From contig JAFRYA010000044.1 in NCBI GenBank assembly GCA_017441295.1, positions 1 through 60,829 of the forward strand: a DNA stretch of 60,829 nucleotides, in the 5' to 3' direction. This DNA comes from Lachnospiraceae bacterium. Its GTDB lineage: Bacteria > Bacillota > Clostridia > Lachnospirales > Lachnospiraceae. The position numbers were made by a program, and so were the translations under genes. Below, piece by piece: positions 42,497-52,919 of this stretch (its first letter is position 1; every line of letters starts with the position of its first letter). The notes under the pieces were generated by a model that was not told the DNA's origin, ran no database searches, and saw only the letters and a program-made list of their open reading frames with translations.

Positions 42497-45400
42497 TTAT
42501 TGGACCATCCTGTAAAGGAATGTTACAATATCTTTTCTCTTGCAGTTAAGCATGCAGCCGAACTGTCCTGCATAAGGACTGCTGCCTGAATATCCATTCG
42601 TGATTCCGGTAGTGTATCCCCATGCGATAGCATTATATGTATCTGTACCCGGCTCATATGTGCCAATGACATCCGTAAAGGTGAATCCTGACTTCGGGCG
42701 TTCTGCTGTGAAATACCAGTATGGCTTGCCGGCGTAACGGTAGAGCATTATCATTATGTCCTTTCTGTTGATCGGATCATTCGGTTTGAAGTAGCGCTTG
42801 CCGCTTATCGTCCAGCCCTTTGTTATGCCCTGTTCATATCCCCACATAATCGCATTGTAGTAAGTGTTGCCAAGTTTAGCCTTGTCCACATCTACAAACG
42901 GATTTGTAACGCTTGAAACATCAGGCTTGCCGGCCAGTCTCCACAGGAAGACCATGACCTGTCCTCTCGTGCAGTCCTCTTCCGGACCAAAGTAAACATT
43001 GTCATATCCTTTTGTAATATTATTGTCCGCTGCCCAGTAAACAGGTTTGAACCAATACTTACTGCTGCTGGCAACATCGTAGTATCTGGTCTGTACGAAC
43101 CACTCCTCAACTATTGCAGGATTGCTCTTAAGAGTCGCACGGACAATGGTATATCCATATGTCAGGGCAGAAACCTTGCCCGACTTATTAACTGTCGCGA
43201 CTGATGTATCCGAACTGCTCCATGTGCATTCTGAAGCGCTGCCGATGCTTGGCGTAAGAGTCTTGGTACTTTCGGTCTTAAGCTCAAAGTAATGTTTGGA
43301 ATCTAAAGTGTAAACCAGTGTATTAAAGCTCGGGGTTTTCTCTGTATACGCAGAGTTGTACCATACTTTCCTGCCGTACATTGCCCAATCGGCAAATACT
43401 GTATCCGTGCCTCCCGCGAAAATGATCGGCCCGTTACTTCCGTCCAAAATAATCGGCATTGCACTGGTAAGTGCTGCTTCTTCCACAGCCGCTCCGCTGA
43501 TTGAAGCACTAAGGAGGCCCTTGCCCAATACTATAGTCGTTCCATAATCGTTCCTGATACCAATGTTGATCGCGTCGTAATAACCCTTAATCTTGCTGAT
43601 GACACTTAAGTTAGCAGTATCAGAATCCGACATTCCGACCATCAGAAGGCCTTTGGTGCGTACACCCGTAACTATATTAAACTCTTTGAGGCTGCAGTTC
43701 TGGTTAACTTTTACCGAGCTGCCGTTTAAGATGAATATGTCTCCATTGCCGGCAATTCCGCCTCTGTTGCTTTCTTCAAGAGTATTAGAATTCGTGTTCT
43801 TGACCGTTATATCAGTGGCTTCGCCTGCTGCCACAATGCTTCCGCCTGCGTAAATACCATAGTTGGCCTGAGTATTGTTAACTGTCAGCTTGCCTGTTCC
43901 ACTTATCCTGAGCGCGCCTCCGCCAACATAAATGTTGCTGACAGTGTTTGATGAATTCGAAGCAAGCTCAAGGTTAAGCAACGGTCCCGATGCCCAGATC
44001 GTTCCTCCTGAATAATCTATCAGGAGAAGCTTTCTTTGGTTTGCATCCCAGTACCATCCCGAACCCGAAATGTTGCTGGTCAGGTCATATGAGTAATAGT
44101 CTTCGCCGTCTATCTGCAGTGCATACAATTCTCCTATACCATGCTCATAATAACGAGTGGTATCTGCTTTTGCCTGATTTGGACGGTATCCCGCGTTAGC
44201 GAATTCTCCGTCGAATGCCTTCGTGCTTCCATACACCTTGATAAGTCCGGTAGTACCTGTGAACTGATGTCTGCAGCTCGTTGCCTGGGATCTCATGCCA
44301 TAGCCTCCGCCAGAGCCGAAGTTATACGCATTTACCGATAACGACGAACCGCCTTTAACTGTTATGCCCTTTGTATTTCCCAGCAGCAGTCCCATTACAT
44401 CATATGTGGTATCGCCTATTACAGTTATTCCAAGGCTTGAAAGGTCATAGTCATCAATACCGAGTTTTATGGTTTCGCAGCCTATTCCCACGCTTTCATT
44501 GCTGGTATCATCAGCATGAATATTAACTCTTACATTTGTATCATTGCAGATGATCACGTCCGCCGCGTATAATCCGCTGGAAGTATAGCTGGAATCGTTC
44601 CATCCTTCGATGCTGAGCGTTTCGGCAGGCATATTGATATACAGATCTCCGGTGCGTGCGGCATAAGCGTAATCGCTGCTTATAACAAACTCTCCGCCTC
44701 CGATTATTGCCACATCGCATGAGCAGTCCAGTGCGGGATATCCTCTGCCATAAACCATGTTCTCAGACCCATAGGCAAGTTCTATTACAAACATGGCTCC
44801 GTTTGGGCCGCTGGCATATATAGACGTGCCATAGTATTCATCAAGGGTCAGAATATGCGTATTTGCATCCCAGGAATATCCCCAATCCGAGAATGAAGTG
44901 TCAAGATCGGAATCTTCATACGTCACTCCATTTACAACCAGATAGTCGATCCTGCCTGTCAGGAACGCCACGCTCTTGGAATTCAAAGCTCCCCTCTGAT
45001 AGTATGCATACTGATTATCGCCTTTGACGGCAGTGCTGTAGCTGCCGTAATAGAAAGCGCTGGTGCTGCCTTCAATGTAATGGCTGCCATCACCATTTAA
45101 GTAAAAGCTGTTATATGTTTCACTCTGGTTGATGCCGTATCCACCACCGGAACCGATGTTATCAGTTACGACATTTAATCTGGTACTTCCGTTCAGCGTT
45201 ACATCTCTGCGAACGTAAATGCCGTTAGTTTCATAGGTATCCGAGCTGCCATTTGCCTGCACAGAAAGATTCAGCAAGTCAGAGCTGTTAATCTTACCGA
45301 TAACTACTTCATTTGCTACTATACCGTTTGTAACATGTGATGTTGACGAAGACGAAATCTTGACATTGATAAAACCGTCTCCCTGCAGATAAGCAGAGCC

Positions 45401-45886
45401 GTCCTGCGCCCTGACTGCTGCGCTCCAATAATCTCCTGTGGTCTGCGCAGCTATTGTACATAATCTGCCAAAGTCAACATCGATCGTGACATCTCCGTAT
45501 TCTGCCCAGACAGGAACGCCGTTGGTTGAATAAATTTCCGTGTCTCCGTGGCAGCGGATAGTCAGATCTCCATTGGCATGAATTGCGTTATAGTCATAAG
45601 TATCATTGGATCTTACATTAGTGTATCCGTATGACTCTACAATAAGGTCTCCATCATAGAAAATCCTGCCCAGATTATAATCTGTAAGTGTCAGTGTTTT
45701 CGTACTGGCTTTCCATGACCAACCAGAGCCGCTCTTATCGCTCGATGCCTGAGAAGCAGTATATGCATTACTTCCGACAATAAGTGCATAGGTGGCCGCC
45801 TGCGCCCTGCCCGGCGAGAATGCCAGAGAAGCCAGCACCATCAGCAATATTAAAGCCGCTGCAGTTATTTTTTTTAATCTTTTCAT
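42497..45886 (-). CDS. Secreted multi-module surface protein with Ig-like and SLH-like repeats (paralog 1)
   Basis: This 1129-residue protein has a signal peptide (KRLKKITAAALILLMVLASLAFSPGRAQA). Three copies of a module start with a GSGWSWKASTKTLTLTDYN-like strand pair followed by beta-helix-like stretches rich in S/T/N/G (about residues 30-315, 325-600, 610-850). A Big_2-like segment (about 885-945, SSDTSVATVNKSGKVSALTYG) and three SLH-like repeats (about 950-1129; WAADNNITKGYDNVYFGPEEDCTRG, TYYNAIMWGYEQGITKG, AIAWGYTTGITNGY) complete it. SLH repeats normally bind pyruvylated wall polymers, so it is a cell-surface protein, perhaps an adhesin or glycan binder. ATG 45886 has AAGGAGA 5 nt upstream. 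It is the most divergent of three tandem paralogs; no catalytic site is visible. Confidence 0.85.
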   Translation of the reverse strand: MKRLKKITAAALILLMVLASLAFSPGRAQAATYALIVGSNAYTASQASSDKSGSGWSWKASTKTLTLTDYNLGRIFYDGDLIVESYGYTNVRSNDTYDYNAIHANGDLTIRCHGDTEIYSTNGVPVWAEYGDVTIDVDFGRLCTIAAQTTGDYWSAAVRAQDGSAYLQGDGFINVKISSSSTSHVTNGIVANEVVIGKINSSDLLNLSVQANGSSDTYETNGIYVRRDVTLNGSTRLNVVTDNIGSGGGYGINQSETYNSFYLNGDGSHYIEGSTSAFYYGSYSTAVKGDNQYAYYQRGALNSKSVAFLTGRIDYLVVNGVTYEDSDLDTSFSDWGYSWDANTHILTLDEYYGTSIYASGPNGAMFVIELAYGSENMVYGRGYPALDCSCDVAIIGGGEFVISSDYAYAARTGDLYINMPAETLSIEGWNDSSYTSSGLYAADVIICNDTNVRVNIHADDTSNESVGIGCETIKLGIDDYDLSSLGITVIGDTTYDVMGLLLGNTKGITVKGGSSLSVNAYNFGSGGGYGMRSQATSCRHQFTGTTGLIKVYGSTKAFDGEFANAGYRPNQAKADTTRYYEHGIGELYALQIDGEDYYSYDLTSNISGSGWYWDANQRKLLLIDYSGGTIWASGPLLNLELASNSSNTVSNIYVGGGALRISGTGKLTVNNTQANYGIYAGGSIVAAGEATDITVKNTNSNTLEESNRGGIAGNGDIFILNGSSVKVNQNCSLKEFNIVTGVRTKGLLMVGMSDSDTANLSVISKIKGYYDAINIGIRNDYGTTIVLGKGLLSASISGAAVEEAALTSAMPIILDGSNGPIIFAGGTDTVFADWAMYGRKVWYNSAYTEKTPSFNTLVYTLDSKHYFELKTESTKTLTPSIGSASECTWSSSDTSVATVNKSGKVSALTYGYTIVRATLKSNPAIVEEWFVQTRYYDVASSSKYWFKPVYWAADNNITKGYDNVYFGPEEDCTRGQVMVFLWRLAGKPDVSSVTNPFVDVDKAKLGNTYYNAIMWGYEQGITKGWTISGKRYFKPNDPINRKDIMIMLYRYAGKPYWYFTAERPKSGFTFTDVIGTYEPGTDTYNAIAWGYTTGITNGYSGSSPYAGQFGCMLNCKRKDIVTFLYRMVQ

Positions 45887-45915
45887 AGTTGTCTCCTTGT
45901 GATAAAAACACATTC

Positions 45916-45940
45916 GGCCGCCCCCGAAGGGCGGCCTTTT
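45916..45940. terminator. GGCCGCCC-type stem-loop between SLH proteins 1 and 2
   Basis: GGCCGCCC-CCGAA-GGGCGGCC (45916-45936), with TTTT directly after it on the + strand. On the coding (minus) strand the T-rich stretch comes 7 nt later (GAATGTGTTTTTATC), so termination of SLH protein 2 may be incomplete and allow read-through into SLH protein 1. Confidence 0.7.
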
Positions 45941-45949
45941 GAAATGGTT

Positions 45950-48900
45950 TTAATATGACTGGAATGGCTGGTTATACATTCTGTAAAGGAATGTCACAAT
46001 ATCCTGTCTATTGCAGTTGAGCAGGGCACCAAACTGGCCCGCATACGGGCTGTCTCCCGAATAGCCGTTGGTAATCTTGTTTACATATGCCCAAGCGATT
46101 GCATTATATGTGTCGCTGCTCTGGTCATATACACCTACTACGTCAGGGAAGGTGAATCCGCTCTCCGGACGCTCATCCCAGAACCACCATGCCGGCTTAT
46201 CCACATAACGGTAGAGCATGATCATGATGTCCTTCCTTAAGATGGAATCGTTTGGCTTGAAGTATTTCTTACCGCTGATCGTGTATCCTTTGGTGATACC
46301 TTCGCTGTAGCCCCAAAGGATTGCCTTGTAATAGGTGGAACCAAGTTCGGATTCCTTGACGTCTTTGAACGGATTGGTAACATCCGAAACGTCAGGTTTG
46401 CCGGCCATTCTCCACAGGAATACCATCAGCTGTCCGCGTGTGCAGTCCTCGTCTACGCCAAAGTACACACCGTCATATCCTTTGGTGATGCCGCCGTCCG
46501 CTGCCCAGTAAACAGGCTTGAAGTAATACTTAGAGGACTTAGTAACATCATAGAATCTGGTCTGGATGGTCCACTCCTCATATATTGCAGGGTTGCTCTT
46601 GAGAGCAGCTCTGATTATTACTCGGCCATATGTTAATGCAGAAACCTTTCCTGTGCTGCTTACGGTTGCGACCTTGGTGTTTGAGCTCGTCCATTTTACC
46701 TGAGATGCTGTTCCAATGGTCGGCGTCAAGGTCTTGGTCTTCTTGGTAGCCAGCTCGAAATATCTGCCGGAAAGGGCATACTCCCAATAGGTCCAGTCGC
46801 TGCTCGTATACTGCGTATAGTTATCATTGTATAATACTCTGACTCCGTGTTTATTATAGCCTGCGGTTACTCCATCTGATGCTCCCTGGAAATAAATCGG
46901 GCCGCCGATTCCATCCAGGATAACCGGAGACTGGCTGTAGATGCCTACAGAAAAGCCTGCTGCCCTCTCCCTGGCAGTGATAACACCTTCCTCCATTACC
47001 ACTACCGCACCGTCCTCATTATCGATTCCTATCCTGATATTGTAAGGCAGGTCCTGAGTCTTGAGGTTGCTGTCAACTGACAGTCTGCCTGTTACCAGCA
47101 GAAGGCCGTGATTTGTAACTCCGCAGATCGGACTGTTGTCATATTCTTCCTGTGAGCCGCTCTGGTTGACCAGCACTTTCTGACCCAGCACAAAGATATC
47201 TCCGCCGCTCCTGATTCCATCCAATACGTATGCCTGCGCATTCAGCTGATTAACGGTGACTGTACCTGTACCCTTGAATATAATGTCACGTTTCGCCTCA
47301 ACAGCCGAAAAGTCCATAGTTGTGCCATTTACTGTCAGATTGCCCCCGCCTTGTATTACGAGGCTTCCGTTGGTGAAGAGGAATTCATCTATTACATTGT
47401 CTGTATTATTCGCCAGTCTGATATTGAAACAATCACCCTGCGCTAAAATGGAGCCTCCATTATATCCATTCAGGGTCAGAGTCTGATCACCCGGATTCCA
47501 GGACCATCCTGCGCCTGACTGCGAATCGCTCATGTCTGCTGCCGGGATCCAGTCTCCTTCAATAAAGAGCAGGTCTGTTTTTCCGTATAGTTTTTCAATG
47601 TATCTGCCGTCCATCTGAGGCTCTCCGGTTCCGATTATTTCATCTGCCAGATCGCCAGTAGCGGCGGCAGTGCCGCCGAAGAGCTTAACTGTGCCATCGG
47701 AGCAGCTGAAATCAATATTGTTACCAGATTCTGCATCAATCGCATAAGCGACTGAATATTCTCCTTTTGAGAAGTTATATGCGTTTATATCCAGGCTGGC
47801 ATGGCCATATGTTTTTGCCACACTATTATTCCAAAGCCTTAATCCATAATTCACATCTTCATTCTCACCTGTTATGGTAATGCCCATTCTGACGGAATCT
47901 TCTTTTGAGATTCCGACCTGAAGTCTGCTGCAGTTCACTGCGTCGGAATAGTCATTATCGTTGTCTGTATATGCTGTTATACTGATGTTTCCGTCGCCGC
48001 TGGCTATTATTTCATTAGCAGTAACTCCGTCAAAATAACCATACTCGCCGGAATTGACGTTTATGCTTAGCTGAGTATCAGTCCACAGATATAATCTGTT
48101 CATTGTGCTAATAACGTTTGAATATTCGCTCGAGATATTTATCTCTGCCTCTCCGAATATAGCCAAGCCTCCGTTACTAAATATGGCCGACTCATCTTCC
48201 GCACTGATATAATATGATGCATACGGCGTCTCTTCCGACTCATAAGCCCCTATGACAAGCATATTACCGTCTGCTTCTATGGCAGGTACAGTTTTGCCCC
48301 ACTTCAGAACAAGCTCCTGTTTTTCTGTATCCCAGTAATACGAGTCGCCTTCAAAGCCGTATTCAAAGTCAGTACCGTAATATTCTTCCTCTCCTATGGA
48401 AAGTGTATTCAGACTGCTGGTGAACAGGTACATTTCCGGATCATCTTCGCTGCCCATAACGTGATACGATTTCGGAGCAATAATCTCGTGATCAGGCCAG
48501 CAGTCGATAGCTCGAGAACTGCCTCTGAAGCATTGCTGTCCTGTACCACGCAAAGCGATTGCTGCGTCTTGTGCTCCCTGCGCGATTGCGTACCCTTCAC
48601 CGTAATTCGTGTGACGCGCATCGATTGTAACTGATGCATTTTGATCTATTACAATATCGCCTTCAGGAAGATTTATTCCTGCAACAAAGCTGCCGCATCC
48701 TTCAACGTCAATATTTACATATGTGTCATCGCCTTCAGTCCAGCCGATTAATGCGTTTCTTGCTTTAATGCCGTTTGTGTATCCGTCAGCATATCCTCTG
48801 CCTTCTATTTTGATGATTCCGTTATTGAGGAGATAGACATCTCCTCCAGCTTCGACAACCGAAAGATTCGTGCCCCAGTCATCAGACTGGTCACCATGTA

Positions 48901-49324
48901 TCTGAACTATATTGCCTCCATTGGCGCCGATAACGATATCTGCATCAGCTATTACTGATGCTGATGTGTCAAAAGCGTTGATTGTAAGGTCGGCTTCACC
49001 TTCAATAAACAGATCTCCATATGCCCTGACTGCAGAAGTGCCCTCTGCAGTGACGGTACTGGTACTTGTTGCTCTCAAAGTAAAATCGCCATAATAGTAG
49101 ATTCTGCCTCCATTATAGCCATCCAGATTGATAACCTTGGCAGCTGCGTTCCAGCTCCATCCGGTTCCGGACAGATTGCCTGCAGCTTGAGTTGCTGTAA
49201 ATGACTGCCCGTCAATGCCCAGCACATAGTCATCTGCCTTTGCCTGTCCAGGAGTGAACATTATCGAACACAGCACGAGCATCAGCATCAGAACTGCTGC
49301 CAGTATCTTTTTAGCCACCTTCAT
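45950..49324 (-). CDS. Secreted multi-module surface protein with Ig-like and SLH-like repeats (paralog 2)
   Basis: This 1124-residue paralog has a signal peptide (KKILAAVLMLMLVLCSIMFTPGQAKA). Three beta-rich modules open with GTGWSWNAAAKVINLDGYNGG, a central WDTEKQELVLKWG form and GAGWSWNPGDQTLTLNGYNGG. An Ig-like domain (SSNTKVATVSSTGKVSALTYG) and three SLH-like repeats (WAADGGITKGYDGVYFGVDEDCTRG, ILWGYSEGITKGY, AIAWAYVNKITNGY) follow. ATG 49324 follows GGGGGAG by 6 nt. Signal peptide, leader and ribosome site are nearly the same as in paralog 3, showing recent duplication. Its upstream region holds a remnant of the UroD gene end (49395-49422). Likely exported and wall-bound; no enzyme motif seen. 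Confidence 0.85.
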   Translation of the reverse strand: MKVAKKILAAVLMLMLVLCSIMFTPGQAKADDYVLGIDGQSFTATQAAGNLSGTGWSWNAAAKVINLDGYNGGRIYYYGDFTLRATSTSTVTAEGTSAVRAYGDLFIEGEADLTINAFDTSASVIADADIVIGANGGNIVQIHGDQSDDWGTNLSVVEAGGDVYLLNNGIIKIEGRGYADGYTNGIKARNALIGWTEGDDTYVNIDVEGCGSFVAGINLPEGDIVIDQNASVTIDARHTNYGEGYAIAQGAQDAAIALRGTGQQCFRGSSRAIDCWPDHEIIAPKSYHVMGSEDDPEMYLFTSSLNTLSIGEEEYYGTDFEYGFEGDSYYWDTEKQELVLKWGKTVPAIEADGNMLVIGAYESEETPYASYYISAEDESAIFSNGGLAIFGEAEINISSEYSNVISTMNRLYLWTDTQLSINVNSGEYGYFDGVTANEIIASGDGNISITAYTDNDNDYSDAVNCSRLQVGISKEDSVRMGITITGENEDVNYGLRLWNNSVAKTYGHASLDINAYNFSKGEYSVAYAIDAESGNNIDFSCSDGTVKLFGGTAAATGDLADEIIGTGEPQMDGRYIEKLYGKTDLLFIEGDWIPAADMSDSQSGAGWSWNPGDQTLTLNGYNGGSILAQGDCFNIRLANNTDNVIDEFLFTNGSLVIQGGGNLTVNGTTMDFSAVEAKRDIIFKGTGTVTVNQLNAQAYVLDGIRSGGDIFVLGQKVLVNQSGSQEEYDNSPICGVTNHGLLLVTGRLSVDSNLKTQDLPYNIRIGIDNEDGAVVVMEEGVITARERAAGFSVGIYSQSPVILDGIGGPIYFQGASDGVTAGYNKHGVRVLYNDNYTQYTSSDWTYWEYALSGRYFELATKKTKTLTPTIGTASQVKWTSSNTKVATVSSTGKVSALTYGRVIIRAALKSNPAIYEEWTIQTRFYDVTKSSKYYFKPVYWAADGGITKGYDGVYFGVDEDCTRGQLMVFLWRMAGKPDVSDVTNPFKDVKESELGSTYYKAILWGYSEGITKGYTISGKKYFKPNDSILRKDIMIMLYRYVDKPAWWFWDERPESGFTFPDVVGVYDQSSDTYNAIAWAYVNKITNGYSGDSPYAGQFGALLNCNRQDIVTFLYRMYNQPFQSY

Positions 49325-49394
49325 AAGTATCTCCCCCAATTCTAAATGCACGTTAACAAGTTACTTTAAAGATACTATAAATAAACGGAATTTG

Positions 49395-49422
49395 CCATAT
49401 TAATAATTGCCATATTCTTGCC
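49395..49422 (-). repeat. Duplication scar: remnant of the 3' end of the UroD-family gene
   Basis: On the + strand 49395-49422 matches 52915-52941, the stop codon and last codons of the UroD-family gene. They share ATTAATAATT, CCATA and GCC with a few changes. Between it and the paralog 2 start the leader also matches that of paralog 3 (CACGTT, ACAAG, TTAAA), with about 24 extra bases in paralog 2. The unit copied was therefore UroD tail + leader + SLH gene. Confidence 0.75.
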
Positions 49423-49447
49423 TTTGCACGTTATATGTCATAAAAAA

Positions 49448-49470
49448 GGCCGCCCCTGAGGGCGGCCCGA
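49448..49470 (-). terminator. GGCCGCCC-type terminator after SLH protein 3
   Basis: GGCCGCCC-CTGA-GGGCGGCC (49448-49467) is followed on the minus strand by TTTTTTA. It is the third copy of the same stem in this cluster. Confidence 0.85.
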
Positions 49471-49482
49471 TTGCTTGATTAT

Positions 49483-52400
49483 TTAATTAACCAGGCTTTC
49501 CATTCTGTAGAGGAAGGTTACGATGTCTTCTCTCTTGCAGTTCAGCTTGGCTCCGAACTGGCCTGCATATGGACTGTCTGCAGGATAGCCATTCGTAATA
49601 CCATTTGTATAGCCCCAGGCAATAGCATTATATGTATCTGTACCCGGTTCATATACTCCGATAACATCGGTAAATGTGAATCCGCTGGCCGGTCTGTCCT
49701 CTGTGAAATACCAGTATGGTTTGTCTTTGAAGCGGTAAAGCATGATCATGATATCTTTCCTCAGGATCGTGCCATTCGGACGGAATGTACCGTCAGAATA
49801 GCCCTTGGTGATACCCTGGTCTACGCCCCAAAGTATTGCCTTGTAATATGTGGAGCCTAGTTCGGATTCCTTGACATCCGAGAATGGATTCTCAACACCT
49901 GTAACGTCCGGCTTGCCTGCCAGTCTCCACAGGAATACCATAACTGCTCCACGAGTGCAGTTCTCACCTACGCCGAAGTAAACATTGTCATAGCCCTTGG
50001 TAATGCCTTGGTCAGCCGCCCAGTATACCGGCTTGAAGTAGTATTTCTTGGAGCTTGTTACGTCATAATATCTGGTCTGGATGATCCATTCCTCATATTT
50101 TGTCGGATCACTCTTGAGAGTTGCTCTGATGATTACAGGATCTCCATATATTTTGGCAGTTACTACGCCCTTGCTGCTGACGCTTGCAACCTTGCTGTTG
50201 CTGCTGGTCCATGTGCAGGAGGTTGCCGCTCCGATGGACGGTTTCAGTGTCTTGGTCGCTTTGGTTGCCAGTTCATAATAATTGCCTGAAGTAGTGTAGA
50301 TTACCAGCTGGTCATATTCACCGTATTTGCGTTCTGTATATGCGCTGTTATAAAGTACGGACACGTCACGGATATTTGAGCCTACGCCTACGCCCTGTGC
50401 ATCTCCCTGGAAAATGATCGGGCCTGCAGAACCGTCCAGTATGAGCGGAGTATCACTCGAAACGCCTACTGAAAATCCTGCTGCCTTCTCCCTGCTGTTT
50501 ATAGTTCCTTTATCAAGGACCACTACCGAGCCGTCTTCATTATATATACCGAGTCTGATATTATATGGTAATTCCTGAGTCACGAGATTGCTGTCAACAG
50601 TCAGCTTGCCTGTTACCAGCAGCATTCCGTGATTATGCAATCCGGCAATCGGAGAATCATAGTAGTACTCATTATTACCGCTCTGTTTAACCTCAACGGT
50701 CTGGTCAAAGATAAATACATCTCCTCCGCTCAGAATGCCGTCTTTAACATCAGCACTCATATTCTCCTGCTTAATGGTAATCTTGCCTGTACCCTTGAAA
50801 ATAATGCTGCCAGATGCCTCAAGCGGCGAGAACCCTTCGTTGTCATCGATGATCGTCAGATTGCCTCCTCCTCGGAAACGGAGCGCTGCGTCGATATAAA
50901 CGTATCCGGTGATGGTGTTATTCGAGCCGTCTGCCAGAATGATGTCGAATGCTCCGCCGTTGGCATAGATCGACGGACCATTATATCCGTTAAGCGTTAT
51001 AGAGCGCGTATAAGGATCATAGGACCATCCGCTGCCTGAAGCATTCTCGTAAATAGCGTCCCCTTCAATCCATTGGTCATCAATAAAGAGGATCCATGCG
51101 TCGGGATCGAACTTCTCAATATATCTGTCGTCATATTGTGCATACGGAAGCCCGATCACATAATCCCAAACTGAATCAGCTACAGCGGCCGTGCTGCCGA
51201 ACAGTTTGACTTCACCCATGGACCAGCTGAAGTCAGCGGCTTTTATACTGTTGGCATAGGTGTTTATAGCATATCCATTTGAGTACTCCTCTTTGGAATA
51301 GTTATAAGCGTTTACATCCAGATTTGCATGGCCGCGGGTAATGATTTCGGCGTTATCGTAGTTTAATAGAATACCATTATTATGATCTAAATTTTCTCCC
51401 GTTATAGTTACTCCCAATTTGGTATAATCGTTCTCACTTACGCCCACTAAAAGCCTTCTCGTGCTAATTCCTTCAGAATAATCATCGCCCTCGTCTATAT
51501 ATGCGCTTATATTAATGTGGCCTCCGCCAAAAGCCACAACCTCATCAGCTACAACTGCATCAATGTATCCGAGTTCTCCTGCTCTGGTGTGTATTGTAAG
51601 AGGTTCATGCGCGCAGAGGAACAGAGAATCCGCAACGTCTATTGTGCTGTAAGAATTATCTGAATAAATATAAGTTTGCCTGTCCGAGATGATCGCCAGA
51701 CCGCCCTCACTGGAGAAGAACGAGCCTCCGGTGGATCTGACGAAAAACGGCTCATCTCCAGACTTGGCCTTTATGATCAGCATCTTGCCAACTACATATA
51801 CACGCTCATACAAAGTATTTGGATCTTCCATTATAAGCATGCCTGTTTCCGCATCCCAGTAGTATCCGTTATATGAGAATGAAGTGTCAAAATCCGAACC
51901 GGAGAAAACTTTGTCTCCAATTTTAATCTGCTCTGCATTGCTGGTGATCAGATACAGGTCTTTATCTGTTTTCTCACCTATCTGATAGTACTTTGCCGAC
52001 ATCGTGATATTATGGCCCGGGCTGCAGGCTATCGCCTGGGTGTTGCCTGCAATATGATGCTGTCCGGTGGAACTGTTCACATAAATCCTGGCATTTTCAG
52101 CATACTGCATAATGCCGTATCCCTGTTTGTCTGTTGTGTTCTTCGCTCTGATATTCAGGCAGTCTTCAGCCACCAGATAAATATTTCCTGTGTTTATGAA
52201 AATACCTGTAACAGAAGCTCCGCCATAAGTTGAATCAGCATTTCCTTCAACATCAATATTTATTTCTACTTTTGAATCTGGCCAGTTGCCGGTTGAAACG
52301 CTCTTTGCATCAATACCTACCAGCCAGTCTCCGCTTTCCGATCTGCCTGTCAGATTGAGTGAACCCTGACCACCCACGTATACTGTAGCTGGAGTCTGGA

Positions 52401-52869
52401 CCAGTCTGAGAGCTTGCCCCTCGCCTGCGTAACCATTAATGAAGATATTCGCACTATCTATGTGGAAATCTATATCTCCTCCGGCCAATATTGTATTAAC
52501 CGAAGCAAAACTGTTAACCGTCAGCTGTCCAGTACTGTAAAGCGTCAGTTTGCCGTCTACTTTTATCGCAGGATCGGCAGTGTTTGAAGAAATCAGCTGC
52601 GTATTATAAGTATAAATAGTACAACTTCCGGCGTAATATATCCTGCCGCCGTTATAACCGGTAGTAATCTGCAGCTCACGGGTTTCTCCGTTCCAGTTCC
52701 AGCCTGTACCACTCAGGCTCGCGGAAGCAGCCTGGCTGCTGTTAAAGGACTGGCCTCCAACTATCAGCGCATACTCATCCGCTTTCGCCTGTCCAGGAGT
52801 GAACATTATCGAGCCCAGCACGAGCATCAGCATTAGAACTGCTGCCAGTATCTTTTTAGTCACCTTCAT
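49483..52869 (-). CDS. Secreted multi-module surface protein with Ig-like and SLH-like repeats (paralog 3)
   Basis: This 1128-residue paralog has a signal peptide (KKILAAVLMLMLVLGSIMFTPGQAKA). Three modules open with GTGWNWNGETRELQITTGYNGG, YYWDAETGMLIME and GSGWSYDPYTRSITLNGYNG. An Ig-like domain (SSNSKVASVSSKGVVTAKIYG) and three SLH-like repeats (WAADQGITKGYDNVYFGVGENCTRG, ILWGVDQGITKGYSDGTFRPNG, AIAWGYTNGITNGY) follow. The second SLH repeat is the best match to the canonical form. ATG 52869 has GGGGGAG upstream. The gap to the UroD-family gene is only 50 bp without a terminator, so it may be transcribed from that gene's promoter. Confidence 0.85.
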   Translation of the reverse strand: MKVTKKILAAVLMLMLVLGSIMFTPGQAKADEYALIVGGQSFNSSQAASASLSGTGWNWNGETRELQITTGYNGGRIYYAGSCTIYTYNTQLISSNTADPAIKVDGKLTLYSTGQLTVNSFASVNTILAGGDIDFHIDSANIFINGYAGEGQALRLVQTPATVYVGGQGSLNLTGRSESGDWLVGIDAKSVSTGNWPDSKVEINIDVEGNADSTYGGASVTGIFINTGNIYLVAEDCLNIRAKNTTDKQGYGIMQYAENARIYVNSSTGQHHIAGNTQAIACSPGHNITMSAKYYQIGEKTDKDLYLITSNAEQIKIGDKVFSGSDFDTSFSYNGYYWDAETGMLIMEDPNTLYERVYVVGKMLIIKAKSGDEPFFVRSTGGSFFSSEGGLAIISDRQTYIYSDNSYSTIDVADSLFLCAHEPLTIHTRAGELGYIDAVVADEVVAFGGGHINISAYIDEGDDYSEGISTRRLLVGVSENDYTKLGVTITGENLDHNNGILLNYDNAEIITRGHANLDVNAYNYSKEEYSNGYAINTYANSIKAADFSWSMGEVKLFGSTAAVADSVWDYVIGLPYAQYDDRYIEKFDPDAWILFIDDQWIEGDAIYENASGSGWSYDPYTRSITLNGYNGPSIYANGGAFDIILADGSNNTITGYVYIDAALRFRGGGNLTIIDDNEGFSPLEASGSIIFKGTGKITIKQENMSADVKDGILSGGDVFIFDQTVEVKQSGNNEYYYDSPIAGLHNHGMLLVTGKLTVDSNLVTQELPYNIRLGIYNEDGSVVVLDKGTINSREKAAGFSVGVSSDTPLILDGSAGPIIFQGDAQGVGVGSNIRDVSVLYNSAYTERKYGEYDQLVIYTTSGNYYELATKATKTLKPSIGAATSCTWTSSNSKVASVSSKGVVTAKIYGDPVIIRATLKSDPTKYEEWIIQTRYYDVTSSKKYYFKPVYWAADQGITKGYDNVYFGVGENCTRGAVMVFLWRLAGKPDVTGVENPFSDVKESELGSTYYKAILWGVDQGITKGYSDGTFRPNGTILRKDIMIMLYRFKDKPYWYFTEDRPASGFTFTDVIGVYEPGTDTYNAIAWGYTNGITNGYPADSPYAGQFGAKLNCKREDIVTFLYRMESLVN

Positions 52870-52919
52870 AAGTATCTCCCCCAATTCAAAAACACGTTTA
52901 CAAGCTACATTAAACCAAA

